Source: Allobaculum mucilyticum (GTDB taxonomy: Bacteria > Bacillota_I > Bacilli_A > Erysipelotrichales > Erysipelotrichaceae). From it: DNA of 64,000 nt. The notes beneath the pieces are model-generated. The model saw only the letters and a list, made by a program, of their open reading frames with translations. It did no database searches and was not told the DNA's origin. Made by a program: the position numbers and the translations under genes. This document shows, piece after piece, positions 1-15,400 of the stretch. Each line of letters opens with the position of its first letter. The first letter of the stretch is position 1. The stretch spans positions 2,542,001-2,606,000 of the forward strand of contig NZ_CP078089.1 of assembly GCF_022701195.1 (NCBI RefSeq). Reading direction: 5' to 3'.

Positions 1-2363
<2,363 letters not shown>

Positions 2364-2414
2364 CAGCAGTTTCAAAACGGATTCAAAACACTGATCCGGA
2401 CATCTGAATAAATC

Positions 2415-2468
2415 AGGTCCCCATAAGCAGTGCATTCACATCAAAGTGAAGGCCTCTTATGGGGACCT
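2415..2468. repeat. Perfect 13-bp inverted repeat downstream of the GH63 gene
   Basis: AGGTCCCCATAAG (2415-2427) is perfectly repeated in inverted orientation at 2456-2468, separated by 28 nt. There is no T-run directly after it, so it is not a textbook terminator. It may act as an RNA-stabilising 3' hairpin. Confidence 0.6.
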
Positions 2469-2516
2469 CTTAATATATAAGGAAAGAACAGTCCGGCTTT
2501 AGACTGTGAATCCGTC

Positions 2517-2558
2517 AAAAAAAGCTCAGCTTCCACGTTAAGGATGCTGAGCTTTTTC
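2517..2558. terminator. Bidirectional intrinsic terminator between the convergent GH63 and TIR genes
   Basis: AGCTCAGC (2523-2530) pairs with GCTGAGCT (2545-2552), with A-run before and T-run after the stem. It can therefore terminate transcription from both sides. Confidence 0.8.
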
Positions 2559-2622
2559 TGTTCTATTGGTTCATCCCGAATTAAGCAGCCGCAAGCACCA
2601 GGCCTTCTGAAAAAAACGGGAT

Positions 2623-3648
2623 TCAGTATTCTTCAACTGGCCTGGAGAGATGGTTCCAGACAAAATCAAATTCGTGACAGTATTTACGCATGGCGATTTC
2701 GAGATTGTCGAATCGGACTCTTTCCGGAGCGGAATCGCCATAACGGTAATTCTTAACAATCAGATTTCCAACGCCGTTTCGAATCCGGATGATACAGGAC
2801 CGGTGAAAAAACAGATGATCGCTTACCCGTACCTGCAGCAGTTCAGGGAACTGGCTGCTGAACTCTTTCCATTCCAGAATGTTCTGCTGTACGCTTTTGT
2901 TCTGAAACAGTTTGATTCTCGTCGCACTCTGAATCGGATGATTCTGCGTGTAGCCGACAACGTTCTGTGCGCAGTCGGCAGAATTGATCAGAATCCGGAC
3001 AGGAATATTGTTTTCCAGCAGATAGGCGAGAAATTCCAGTTTCTGGGAACTTCGAATCCAGCGGCTGCCCGTATGGAACATCAGGTCAAACGATTCTACA
3101 GACTGTACATCCTGAAAAGAATTGTACAGATAATCGACTGTGGCGTCTCCCGGTGAAATCTCGGAGAGTTCTGACTTTGCAGCACCATTCATAAAAGAAA
3201 TAAGCTTTGAAATCGCCGCATCAAAATAGTCAGAAGTCATCGCCACAGAATCCGTCATTTCCAGTTCCCGGATACTTTCGGGCAGTTCATGCTCAAGATG
3301 AGCTGGCCAGATGAAATCATCGAACCGGACAGGAATGATGATTTTGTCATTGTCCAGTGCGATTTCGACTTCCTTTGTAATCCAGTCCTGTTCATCGATG
3401 CATTCATCGAGCGAACCTTTGGTCAGTACAAGAATGAAGCATTTGCACTGACGAATCGCATCAAGCAGACGGATGTTAAACTTGCCGGCTGAAGATTCAT
3501 CCAGATCGAGAAAACACGAAATGCCAAGCTGATTCAGACGATCACGAATCATTTTTGCAGGAAAGAAGCCAGTACTTCTTCGATACGAGATGAAACAGTC
3601 ATAGCTTCTCTGGTTAAACCAGGAATCTGAATCTGGTCGATCGGTCAT
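2623..3648 (-). CDS. TIR-domain protein with an unidentified C-terminal domain
   Basis: 341 aa. Residues ~14-140 form a TIR domain: YDCFISYRR for strand A, FLDLDES in the BB-loop region, and DWITKEVEIAL, where W89 and E93 fit the W-x-x-x-E pattern around the catalytic Glu of NAD-cleaving TIRs. Residues ~170-341 are a separate alpha/beta domain (VRILIN, EFDFVWNHLSR). It faintly resembles DUF5919/PLD-like ligand-sensing domains, but I cannot name it with confidence. The start is supported by AAAGGAG 10 nt upstream. The gene is monocistronic, convergent with the GH63 gene and divergent from the rRNA operon. A plausible role is a nucleotide-metabolising conflict effector. It lies ~6 kb from the larger conflict island, across the rRNA operon. 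Confidence 0.85.
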   Translation of the reverse strand: MTDRPDSDSWFNQRSYDCFISYRRSTGFFPAKMIRDRLNQLGISCFLDLDESSAGKFNIRLLDAIRQCKCFILVLTKGSLDECIDEQDWITKEVEIALDNDKIIIPVRFDDFIWPAHLEHELPESIRELEMTDSVAMTSDYFDAAISKLISFMNGAAKSELSEISPGDATVDYLYNSFQDVQSVESFDLMFHTGSRWIRSSQKLEFLAYLLENNIPVRILINSADCAQNVVGYTQNHPIQSATRIKLFQNKSVQQNILEWKEFSSQFPELLQVRVSDHLFFHRSCIIRIRNGVGNLIVKNYRYGDSAPERVRFDNLEIAMRKYCHEFDFVWNHLSRPVEEY

Positions 3649-3713
3649 AAGCGTCTGCTCCTTTCTGTATCCAGTCTGGCATGATTGGAAATTATTGGCC
3701 TGCCATTATTTTA

Positions 3714-3719
3714 ATTATA
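3714..3719 (-). promoter_or_regulatory. Possible -10 box of the TIR gene
   Basis: TATAAT on the minus strand about 65 nt upstream of the TIR start codon. No convincing -35 is seen at 16-18 nt, so this is tentative. Confidence 0.35.
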
Positions 3720-3956
3720 GCGAGTGCAGAGTTTTCGAATAGTATCCTATTTGAACTGTTCCTTCAATGCGCAAAAAGTAAACCTGAATTGCCTGGAGCG
3801 CTGAGTGGTTTTATCCTGCGAGCAGGAGAGGGAGTCAGCTTGAGGATATACCAGAAGGCAAAGGTACAATTATTTGACAGCGCATTTGCTTCTGCTGTAT
3901 ATTTCAAAAGCTGACATTTCTGATCGCAGATCTGAAATTGCCAGCAAACTCAAGTC

Positions 3957-4017
3957 GTGAAATTCTTAAAGAAAATCACAAATAATGCTTGCATCTGTTA
4001 TAGAGCGGTGTTATTAT
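3957..4017 (+). promoter_or_regulatory. rRNA operon promoter P1 with upstream 23-bp element
   Basis: TTGCAT (3989-3994), a 17-bp spacer and TATTAT (4012-4017). Nine bases before the -35 lies a 23-bp A/T-rich element (3957-3979) bounded by GTGA and TCAC. It recurs upstream of P2 at the same distance. It could be an UP element or an operator. Confidence 0.75.
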
Positions 4018-4088
4018 AGTTGAGCGCTGAGGGAAATCGCTTCTCTCAGCTATCGAATCATCTTTATTTATCGCACAAAACACCGATT

Positions 4089-4149
4089 GTGAAATCATTA
4101 AAGAAATTCACATAAAAGTGTTGACGGCTGATAAGCTTGATGATATGAT
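4089..4149 (+). promoter_or_regulatory. rRNA operon promoter P2 with upstream 23-bp element
   Basis: TTGACG (4121-4126), a 17-bp spacer and TATGAT (4144-4149), close to the housekeeping sigma consensus. The 23-bp element at 4089-4111 matches the P1 copy at 20 of 23 positions and sits 9 nt from the -35, as in P1. Confidence 0.85.
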
Positions 4150-4191
4150 AAACAAGCCTTGTGAGTCACATCGAGCGATTCACAAACGATG

Positions 4192-4205
4192 GCTCTTTGA
4201 AAACT
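4192..4205 (+). promoter_or_regulatory. boxA-like antitermination site in the 16S leader
   Basis: GCTCTTTGAAAACT matches the Firmicute rRNA boxA (NusB/NusE recognition). It overlaps the left arm of the 16S processing stem. Confidence 0.7.
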
Positions 4206-4217
4206 TTACAGACAGAC
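4200..4217 (+). other. 16S pre-rRNA processing stem, left arm (pairs with 5911-5928)
   Basis: The 18 bases around ACAGACAGAC pair with GTCTGTCTGT and its flanks at 5911-5928, allowing G-U pairs. The helix encloses the 16S, as expected for an RNase III processing stem. Confidence 0.75.
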
Positions 4218-4313
4218 AAAGAAATTCGAATATACATTCAAACGTCGATTCTTAAAATCACTGAAAGTACTCGAACAATCATAATCACAAAACGCAATAG
4301 CGTTGAGTCAATA

Positions 4314-5842
<1,529 letters not shown>

Positions 5843-6113
5843 TAAGGAGAAAGTACAAGGAAGCCCAGAGATGAGAAAACTTATTTCTGGCAAATGAGTA
5901 TTGAAGTGAAGTCTGTCTGTGAGGTTTTGGAAGAGCGATCTTCCAGAAGAATGGATCTTTGAAAAACGAGCATCAGTAAGAAGACATAACAGTAAGGTCT
6001 GACGAAAAGTTGTAAAGATAACCGAAAGTCAAACGAAACAGTTAGAAAACAGTTCTTACGTAAATAAATATCTCGAAACAAGCATAACTAGTAACCATAA
6101 GTTATAGAGAACT
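5843..6113 (+). other. 16S-23S internal transcribed spacer without tRNA genes
   Basis: 271 bases. No tRNA cloverleaf or CCA-type end is seen. The spacer holds the right arm of the 16S processing stem (5911-5928), the left arm of the 23S stem (5949-5977) and a second boxA-like GATCTTTGAAAAAC (5954-5967) lying inside that arm. Confidence 0.8.
5949..5977 (+). other. 23S pre-rRNA processing stem, left arm (pairs with 9055-9083)
   Basis: 29 bases that pair almost perfectly with 9055-9083 (one mismatch and two G-U pairs), enclosing the whole 23S gene. This is a strong RNase III-type processing stem. It includes the boxA-like motif. Confidence 0.85.
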
Positions 6114-8990
<2,877 letters not shown>

Positions 8991-9094
8991 AAGATTCGAG
9001 AGAAAGCAGCGTAAGCGAAGTTGAATAACTGTAAGCCTGAAGAAGTGTTGGAAGACTGATGTTTGTTTTTGAAAGATCCATTCAATCAACTAAA

Positions 9095-9202
9095 GTGCAG
9101 TGGCGATAGCGAGCAGGATATACCTGTAACATCCCGAACACAGCAGTCAAGCTGCTCAACGCCGACGATAGCCACAAGGCAAAAATAGGAAGCTGCTGAA
9201 CA
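9095..9202 (+). rRNA. rrf: 5S ribosomal RNA (somewhat divergent)
   Basis: About 108 nt with the conserved GTGGCGATAGCGAG start, CCGAACACAGCAGTCAAGC and CGCCGACGATAG cores. The terminal helix CAGTGGC (9099-9105) pairs with GCTGCTG (9192-9198). The 3' loop-E side (AAAAATAGGA) departs from the usual GAGAGTAGGA form. Ends are approximate. Confidence 0.88.
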
Positions 9203-9206
9203 GATA

Positions 9207-9252
9207 AGCCCGATGTCAGAGAAGAGATTCTCAAAGACATCGGGCTTTTTTC
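9207..9252 (+). terminator. rRNA operon intrinsic terminator
   Basis: AGCCCGATGTC (9207-9217) pairs with GACATCGGGCT (9236-9246), followed by TTTTTTC. It ends the rRNA operon directly before the accessory island. Confidence 0.93.
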
Positions 9253-9650
9253 TATTTTTCGGGGCGCCGCTGAAAACGAACTTCTGCAAGTTTCATAGTT
9301 TTCAGAAATTTACATCTCCTGGCGATTTTTTTGAGGCTCGCGCGTTGGGTAGATTGAGAATTTCAGATCGGTGCAGGAATGAATGGAAAATGGAAGAAAT
9401 AATGTTCGGACAAAGAGCTGTTCAGCCATTAAAACTGTGCTGGAATCTTTATTTTCAGCCCGGATGCTGACTTGTTTTTTACAGCTTTTCAGAAATGTTT
9501 GCTCAATGGGAACAAAACTCGATATGATTTAGTAATGGAATCATCCGTGCAAGTGGATGGTCAGAATCAGAAAATATTACCGCCATCAGAAGGCGGAAAA
9601 CATACAAGGTATACTGATCTACAGATCAGAAACCTGAAGGAGTTTCTATC
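9253..9650 (+). other. Intergenic region before the conflict island
   Basis: No convincing gene. A possible promoter is TTGCTC (9499-9504), 18 bp, TATGAT (9523-9528). A small hairpin CCGCC/GGCGG lies at about 9581-9597, and a palindrome CTGATCTACAGATCAG near 9616. All are tentative. Confidence 0.4.
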
Positions 9651-11411
9651 ATGGCGCACCAGAGAACCAATACCCGAAGACTGGAATTCTCCCTGAATTC
9701 GCTTGAAAAAGAGTTTCGAGGCCTCTGCAGCAAAGACGCTCTCCGTCATCGGAAGAACGCCCTGAAGAGGGCAAAAGGATCCCAGCATCCGTCCAAACTG
9801 AAAAAACTGCTCGATGTCTATGACCTGCTCGGCATTCCCTATGAAATGGGGCAGAGTGACGAGTACTATCTGCGGCTGTCGGACGGGTATTTTTTCGATT
9901 CGGGGCAGGAACTGGAAGCAAAAATGCTGAAAGCTCTCTATAAACGCTTTGAAGTCTATCCGCCAAGTTCGTTCTATCTGCAGCGTACGGTAAACGACCT
10001 GCGCGAAGAAGAAGACGCTTCATGGGCGGATCAGCCTTTACGCGTACAGATCCTTCGTCAGTTTGTTAAATACGGAGACTGTCTGCGGGCTGCCGGCTAT
10101 GGCGGCAAGCGGTATCTGACGACGTATGTCAGAACAAAGAGCGGTCAGAAGACGCTGGCTTTAAAGAATGGCATCGACTATATCGATGATGCTGTATTTG
10201 CTCCGCTGGCTGATGCGAAAAGCTCGGAACTTAAGCCGCGCGGCTGCTATGGACTGCTGCGTGCGGTCGATGATCTGGCAAGAGCACGTTTCCGTGCGCA
10301 GGGGGTTACCCGAAGAACGCTGTATTACTTTGCGATTGTCAATAACATGACCTACTACACGCATGATGATGCAGCCTATGAAATGCGGGATGACAAGTCA
10401 GACATTGAGACCAATCTGTTTCAGGATTACTACGAAAACAACCTGATGCGTTTTCTCTGCGATCCGGAAGTCCGTAATGACGGCGGACTGAAGATTGTTC
10501 CTTCCGGACGGGGCATCAACTATAAAAACTTCGCAGAAATGGTCTACCTGTACTACATCCATCTGGATGCGCTGACCCGTCCTGAAAAGATCGAACGGGC
10601 TGAAGCGATGATTGAGCGCATTCGAACAGAGTGCCGGTCAAAAGGACCGTCTGAAAATGTCCCGGATCTGAACACGCAGATCTATAAGGGCTACTTCAAC
10701 AGAGAACAGGGTCGCATCCTCTATCTCGAAGATGCGCTGTCTCTGAATGAAGCGGAGTTTGAAGAATTTCTCAAAGACAACTACAACTGCGATATCGATA
10801 CAGTAAGCAATACCGCCAGAACGCCTTCTGTCATGGAACTTGGCATTGAACAGAACAGTGCAGCCAGGGTCTATCAGAAGATCTTGCTTGAACTGGATGA
10901 ACGCGGGATGCGTGCGCAGGACTGCCGGAGCGGTCTGTGGTTTGCGGATGTCGACTTTCTGGATCAGGCAGGAACGGAATATCTGATGGAGATTGTCGGC
11001 GGTACAAAAGAACAGACAGAGCAGTTCCGTATGCTTCTGCACAACATGAATGACCTTGTGCGTCATTCTGTACTCAACTGTCCGGTTCAGCTCGAAAATG
11101 AGAATGCACCATACAGAGAGGAGATTCCTGCTGGAACAGATGACAGTGAAGATGAGTATACCGAAAGTCTGTTTGTCGATCCCTCGAAAGAAATGTCGAG
11201 AACGACACTGCTGGTTGCTGTGTACTATCTCTTCAATGAACGCCATGCGATGGACCCAAAAGATCAGTGGGTCAGCTTTGGCGAACTGTTTGCGGCTTTC
11301 AAACAGGAAGCGGATGTCTTCCTGACTGAAGCCGGCTATCAGCATCTGAGCGGAAGAAGTCAGTTTGATGTCCTTCTGGCATTCTCTGCCTACGCAGTAC
11401 TCAACCTGTAA
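9651..11411 (+). CDS. Conserved-looking hypothetical protein of the conflict island, 586 aa
   Basis: I do not recognise a family. The start is firm: GAAGGAG lies 8 nt before the ATG. The protein is soluble, with no signal peptide or membrane segment. The N-terminus is basic (RRLEFSLNSLEKEFRG... KALRRAKG-like). The middle has a short Tyr-rich patch (NMTYYTHDDAAYEMRDD, about residues 227-243). An acidic stretch (GTDDSEDEYTE) near 495 separates a C-terminal helical region. Codon use matches the neighbours. It is followed 74 nt later by a PP2C phosphatase and then the kinase. The most likely reading is the first gene of a kinase/phosphatase unit, either its regulated target or its scaffold (inference from position only). 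Confidence 0.8.
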   Translation: MAHQRTNTRRLEFSLNSLEKEFRGLCSKDALRHRKNALKRAKGSQHPSKLKKLLDVYDLLGIPYEMGQSDEYYLRLSDGYFFDSGQELEAKMLKALYKRFEVYPPSSFYLQRTVNDLREEEDASWADQPLRVQILRQFVKYGDCLRAAGYGGKRYLTTYVRTKSGQKTLALKNGIDYIDDAVFAPLADAKSSELKPRGCYGLLRAVDDLARARFRAQGVTRRTLYYFAIVNNMTYYTHDDAAYEMRDDKSDIETNLFQDYYENNLMRFLCDPEVRNDGGLKIVPSGRGINYKNFAEMVYLYYIHLDALTRPEKIERAEAMIERIRTECRSKGPSENVPDLNTQIYKGYFNREQGRILYLEDALSLNEAEFEEFLKDNYNCDIDTVSNTARTPSVMELGIEQNSAARVYQKILLELDERGMRAQDCRSGLWFADVDFLDQAGTEYLMEIVGGTKEQTEQFRMLLHNMNDLVRHSVLNCPVQLENENAPYREEIPAGTDDSEDEYTESLFVDPSKEMSRTTLLVAVYYLFNERHAMDPKDQWVSFGELFAAFKQEADVFLTEAGYQHLSGRSQFDVLLAFSAYAVLNL

Positions 11412-11485
11412 TACCTTATGTCTCCTCAGCATTGAAAGAGGGAAGGCGTTTTACAGATGTCCGAATCATCGGGCAGGGAGGATGA

Positions 11486-12289
11486 ATGGTTTATTTTTAT
11501 TCGGATCCGGGGCAGGATCACATGCGCAGCCGGATCGAAAATCAGGATTGCTGTCTCTGGTCAGAGACAGCCAACTGCACGGCCATCGTCCTGACTGACG
11601 GGGCCGGAACCTGCCAGTATGCAGCAGAAGGAGCACAATGTGCTGCAAATGCACTGCTTTCGCTTCTGCTTGAACAGAGCGAACACTGTTTCCTCGCTGA
11701 TGAGAAAGAACTGACTTCGATGATTTTTGAATCTGTCCTTGATGCACAGAAGCAGCTCGCTTCATCGATGAAAACTGATCTGACTGAGCTTTCGAGTACG
11801 TATGCGGCTCTGCTCTATGATCAGTCACGTCAGCAGGTGATGTGTATTTCGCTGGGCGATTCGATCATTTTGCAGACAGGTACAAACCGGAGCCGGGGGA
11901 TCATCTCTGCACCGTCAAGTTCACGCTATGGAACACCGGTTTCTACAACAGAGCAGGGCTTCCAGGATATTTCCATCGAGCGTTTTAACGTACGCGGTGA
12001 TGAATCATTTGCGATCTGCTCAGACGGTGCCTGGTCGATGATGTATTCGAGAAACCGGATGAAAGCAGAATTCCGTGCCAGCCTGGAAAACGACGACTTT
12101 GCAGGTCTTCATGAACGTTTACAGAATGAAAGACCGGAAGATGACTGTTCTTTTATCGCTATCTCTTTAAAGGATCTGCAGAAGTCTGGTCTGTCCAGGA
12201 ACTCTCTAAAAAGACAGGATAAAGACTCGCTGGTCAGTCTGCTTGTGATGAATCAGGTGCGCCAGCGTATAGAGCACTGTCTGGATTAA
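11486..12289 (+). CDS. PP2C-family (PPM) serine/threonine phosphatase
   Basis: 267 aa. The metal-binding acidic motifs of PPM phosphatases are all present: RIENQDCC (D21), VLTDGAG (D38), SLGDS near 127, FAICSDGAW near 180 and the final EDDCSFIAI near 218. The enzyme is therefore probably active and dephosphorylates Ser/Thr with Mn/Mg. It is short, with no membrane segment, unlike SpoIIE or RsbU proteins with sensor domains. The C-terminal ~45 residues are basic and unassigned. It lies between the 586-aa protein and the kinase, so it probably reverses that kinase's phosphorylations. GGGAGGATGA gives a Shine-Dalgarno just before the start. Confidence 0.88.
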   Translation: MVYFYSDPGQDHMRSRIENQDCCLWSETANCTAIVLTDGAGTCQYAAEGAQCAANALLSLLLEQSEHCFLADEKELTSMIFESVLDAQKQLASSMKTDLTELSSTYAALLYDQSRQQVMCISLGDSIILQTGTNRSRGIISAPSSSRYGTPVSTTEQGFQDISIERFNVRGDESFAICSDGAWSMMYSRNRMKAEFRASLENDDFAGLHERLQNERPEDDCSFIAISLKDLQKSGLSRNSLKRQDKDSLVSLLVMNQVRQRIEHCLD

Positions 12290-12371
12290 TTGATTAATAC
12301 AATGTGTTCTGTCTGCTGACTGTATAAAAAATTCAGCCGGAAAACAGCTGAACAGAGTAAACAGAAAAGCG

Positions 12372-12404
12372 ATGAGCACGGTTTTGCGTGCTCATTGTTG
12401 CTTT
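12372..12404 (+). terminator. Hairpin between the PP2C and kinase genes (weak terminator or attenuator)
   Basis: ATGAGCACG (12372-12380) pairs with CGTGCTCAT (12387-12395), followed by TGTTGCTTTTC. The T-run is interrupted, so termination may be partial, which would set the phosphatase-to-kinase ratio. Confidence 0.5.
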
Positions 12405-12490
12405 TCAGACGTCTTCTCTGTCTCATCGGTCGAATAGAGAAGAATACCAGGAAGAAACTGGATTGAAGGATAAGAAAGGAGGACCGGTAA

Positions 12491-15400
12491 ATGAGCAGAA
12501 ATGATTCCATGCAGCTGCCGTGTACAAAAAGCCTGGTCCTCCGTTCGCAGGATGCGCAGGGATCAAAGGCGCAGCTTTGCCGGACCTTCTATCTGATCCG
12601 GCTTGTCGGAACAGGCGGCAGCGGTCAGGCGTTTGAAGCCTATCATGATGAAAGTCCGCGCGGCATTCTCAAACAGTACCGTCCATCGACTCTTCAGGGT
12701 ACGGGAGGCCGTTCTGAAGATTCGATCGAACAGCTTCTGCGTCCTTATGAACTCCTGTTAGAGGTTCGCCAGCATACGGAAGATCAGACGCTTGCCGGCT
12801 TTCTTCCGCTGTATGAAATGTATGAAGATGCACCGGATGAATCTTCACAATCGGCTGAAAACTGCGGCTCCATTTATGTATGGATGCCGGCATCCCGGGT
12901 GATTTCTTTTGAAGATATCTGCAGACAGATCCGTACGGAAGAAGCCGTTCGCCCGGAACAGGCGCTGGTTCTGATTCTGCGCTCAGTTGCCGCTCTTCTT
13001 CGCGGTGTGATTGCTCTGCATGAAAACGGACTGGTTCACCGTGATCTCAAACCGGATAATTTTGGTCTGCGCGAACAGACCGGTACTCTGCTGCCAGATC
13101 TGGTATGTCTGTATGATGTTGAATCATTCTGTTCGATCTTTGCGGTGCCTCCTGAAACAACCGGTACGCCAGGCTATTGCGAACCGGAAGCCGGCTATCT
13201 GGAGCCGGACAATCAGACCGATCTGTATTCAATCGGTGCAATTCTTTACCATGCCCTGATATTCCATCCGGACACAGTCGAGGAAGGCGAAACGCCGGAA
13301 GTCATGACGAAAAAAGCGCTGGAAAAACAGGTGCGCACATCAGTTCTTCATCTGTCCAGGATCAGCTGGACGCTTGAACGCTTCTGGACTGTCATTCTGC
13401 GCATCTTTGAACGTTCAATCTGCCAGAGAGCTCTGCGCTATGGCAGTGCAGAAGTCATGCTGGAAGATGTCATGGATGCGCTCAGCTATCTGACACCTTC
13501 TCTGGATCCGCGGAATACGGAAACCGGACTGTCTTTGAAGAATGTACACAAACAGCCAACAGAAAAAGAAAAAAAGCGTCTGCTGCTTTCCTTTGGCGCT
13601 CATCTGTATCTCCATCCTCTGAAAACGTGTTCTTCTCTTCATACGAAGAAAGAATCTGCACCTGCGAGAAGCAGGGAGCGCATTGTGCTGTTTGGTTTTG
13701 GCCTGTATGGCCAGATGCTCTGCGATCTGCTCACCCAGATGGTTCAGCTGCCTGGTCAGAAGCGGGAAATCGTAATCATCAGTGAAGATATTCATGACTT
13801 CTACGAATATCTAAGTGACCGGCCGGGTCTGGCTTCCTGTTTTTCCATCAATGGGCAGCCTGTTGATCCCGCGTTCTGTGTGGCACCGTTTGGTTCCATT
13901 CGCTTTGTACAGATTCATGTCGACTTCGTCGGCTCGCGGCCGGATTTTGTTCCGCGCGAGTTCTATCTGCAGACTGATCGGGCTGATACCGTCTTTCTGA
14001 CGCTTTCCAAGTCTTCAAGATCGTATCAGCTGGCCCGTCTGCTTGTGTCCAGACGGAAGAAAAAGCGGATGAACCAGCAGATTCGGTGGGTACTCGAACA
14101 GAGTGAACTGCTGGATGCAGAAGAGCTGCCGGATGTAGAAGCAGCAGACCTTCGTTCTCATCCATGTGCTCAGGTTGTTCAGGCACAGAAGGCACTGGAG
14201 AGAATGGCGTTCAATGCACATCTGCTCTGGCAAAGACAGTCGATCATTGATCTGTCGCAGGCAAGATCCGACTTTGCACAGCTGTATTCTTATTCCTCTT
14301 CACTTTGCGCGGCACTGTCCGTTCCGGCAAAGCTCTCCGGACTGGATATTTCCTATAATCCGCACAATCCCTCTGCTGTACTCAGCCAGCTGCAGGAACG
14401 AATGAACGATGCAGACTATTCTGCGCTTAGAGAACAGCTGATTGATGCTGAACATCATCGCTGGGTTGCTGAAAAACTCTGCGATGGCTGGCAGAGTCTC
14501 GATGATTTTTCTGCCTGTATTCCCGGCAAGCTTTACGATGCGAAAAAGCGGCATCTTTGTCTGGTGGACAGCCGGCCAGGATGCGCACTGACCCGCTCTC
14601 CGTATCATTCAAAGACCTGGCAGGATCTGGCCAGCGAAGATGACCTTTCAAAGCTTGATCTGCTCGACAGTCTTTCCATCCGGCTGCATCAGGATATGCA
14701 GAACCGGGCCAGACAGCTTCGCATCAGTACTGATCCAGAAAGCCTTGGCATTGATGAACTTGGCCGCCTGTGTTCAAGAGACAAAGATCTGTGGGCCGCT
14801 TTTGCTTCCTGGCAGATCTGCGTAGAAGAAATCTGGAATGAAGATGCCGACCGAAGCGGTCTGTATCGCCGGCTTACAGCTTCTTTAAAAGAGAAAATTT
14901 CTATCCTCAATCCCCGTGATGCCCAGCAGGCAAGCGAGATTCTCCGTCTGTTTGACCGTACCTTCTGGCCAATGGCTTCCAGCCGTCAGTACCGGGATCT
15001 CAAACAGAGCGACGCGGTACTGGTGGATGAAATTCCGTTTCTGCTTGACTGCCGCCCGGAGAGAACACTGGTTCTGTTCTGGAATCCGGATCGCATGAAG
15101 ATTCTGATGAAAACCGTTCTGCAGTTCTGCCCGGCAAGAGTCGTGTTTTACGTCCGTCCTGAAGATCTGCAGGACAGAAACAGACTTTCCTGGTTTATCG
15201 ACAGAAGCCGCATGCTTATGGATCTGCGGCATGCAGACTGTCGAATGGAACTGCAGGCCTGGAGCAATACAGATCTGTCGTCCGTTTCTTTTGAGGAAGG
15301 AACTGTCTTTCTGGAAGACAATCTGCGCTGGAAAGGAGAAACCGACCAGATGGTCTGGCAGCCTGGAATCCGGGTTCTGCATCCGGATGATCCAGCAAGT

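Noticed and set aside
5843-6113. tRNA-Ile or tRNA-Ala in the 16S-23S spacer
   Set aside because: No acceptor stem, T-loop GTTCGA-type motif in the right place or cloverleaf could be found.
10638-11432. 264-aa open frame antisense to the 586-aa protein
   Set aside because: The plus frame has a strong Shine-Dalgarno, continuous coding character and fits the gene order.
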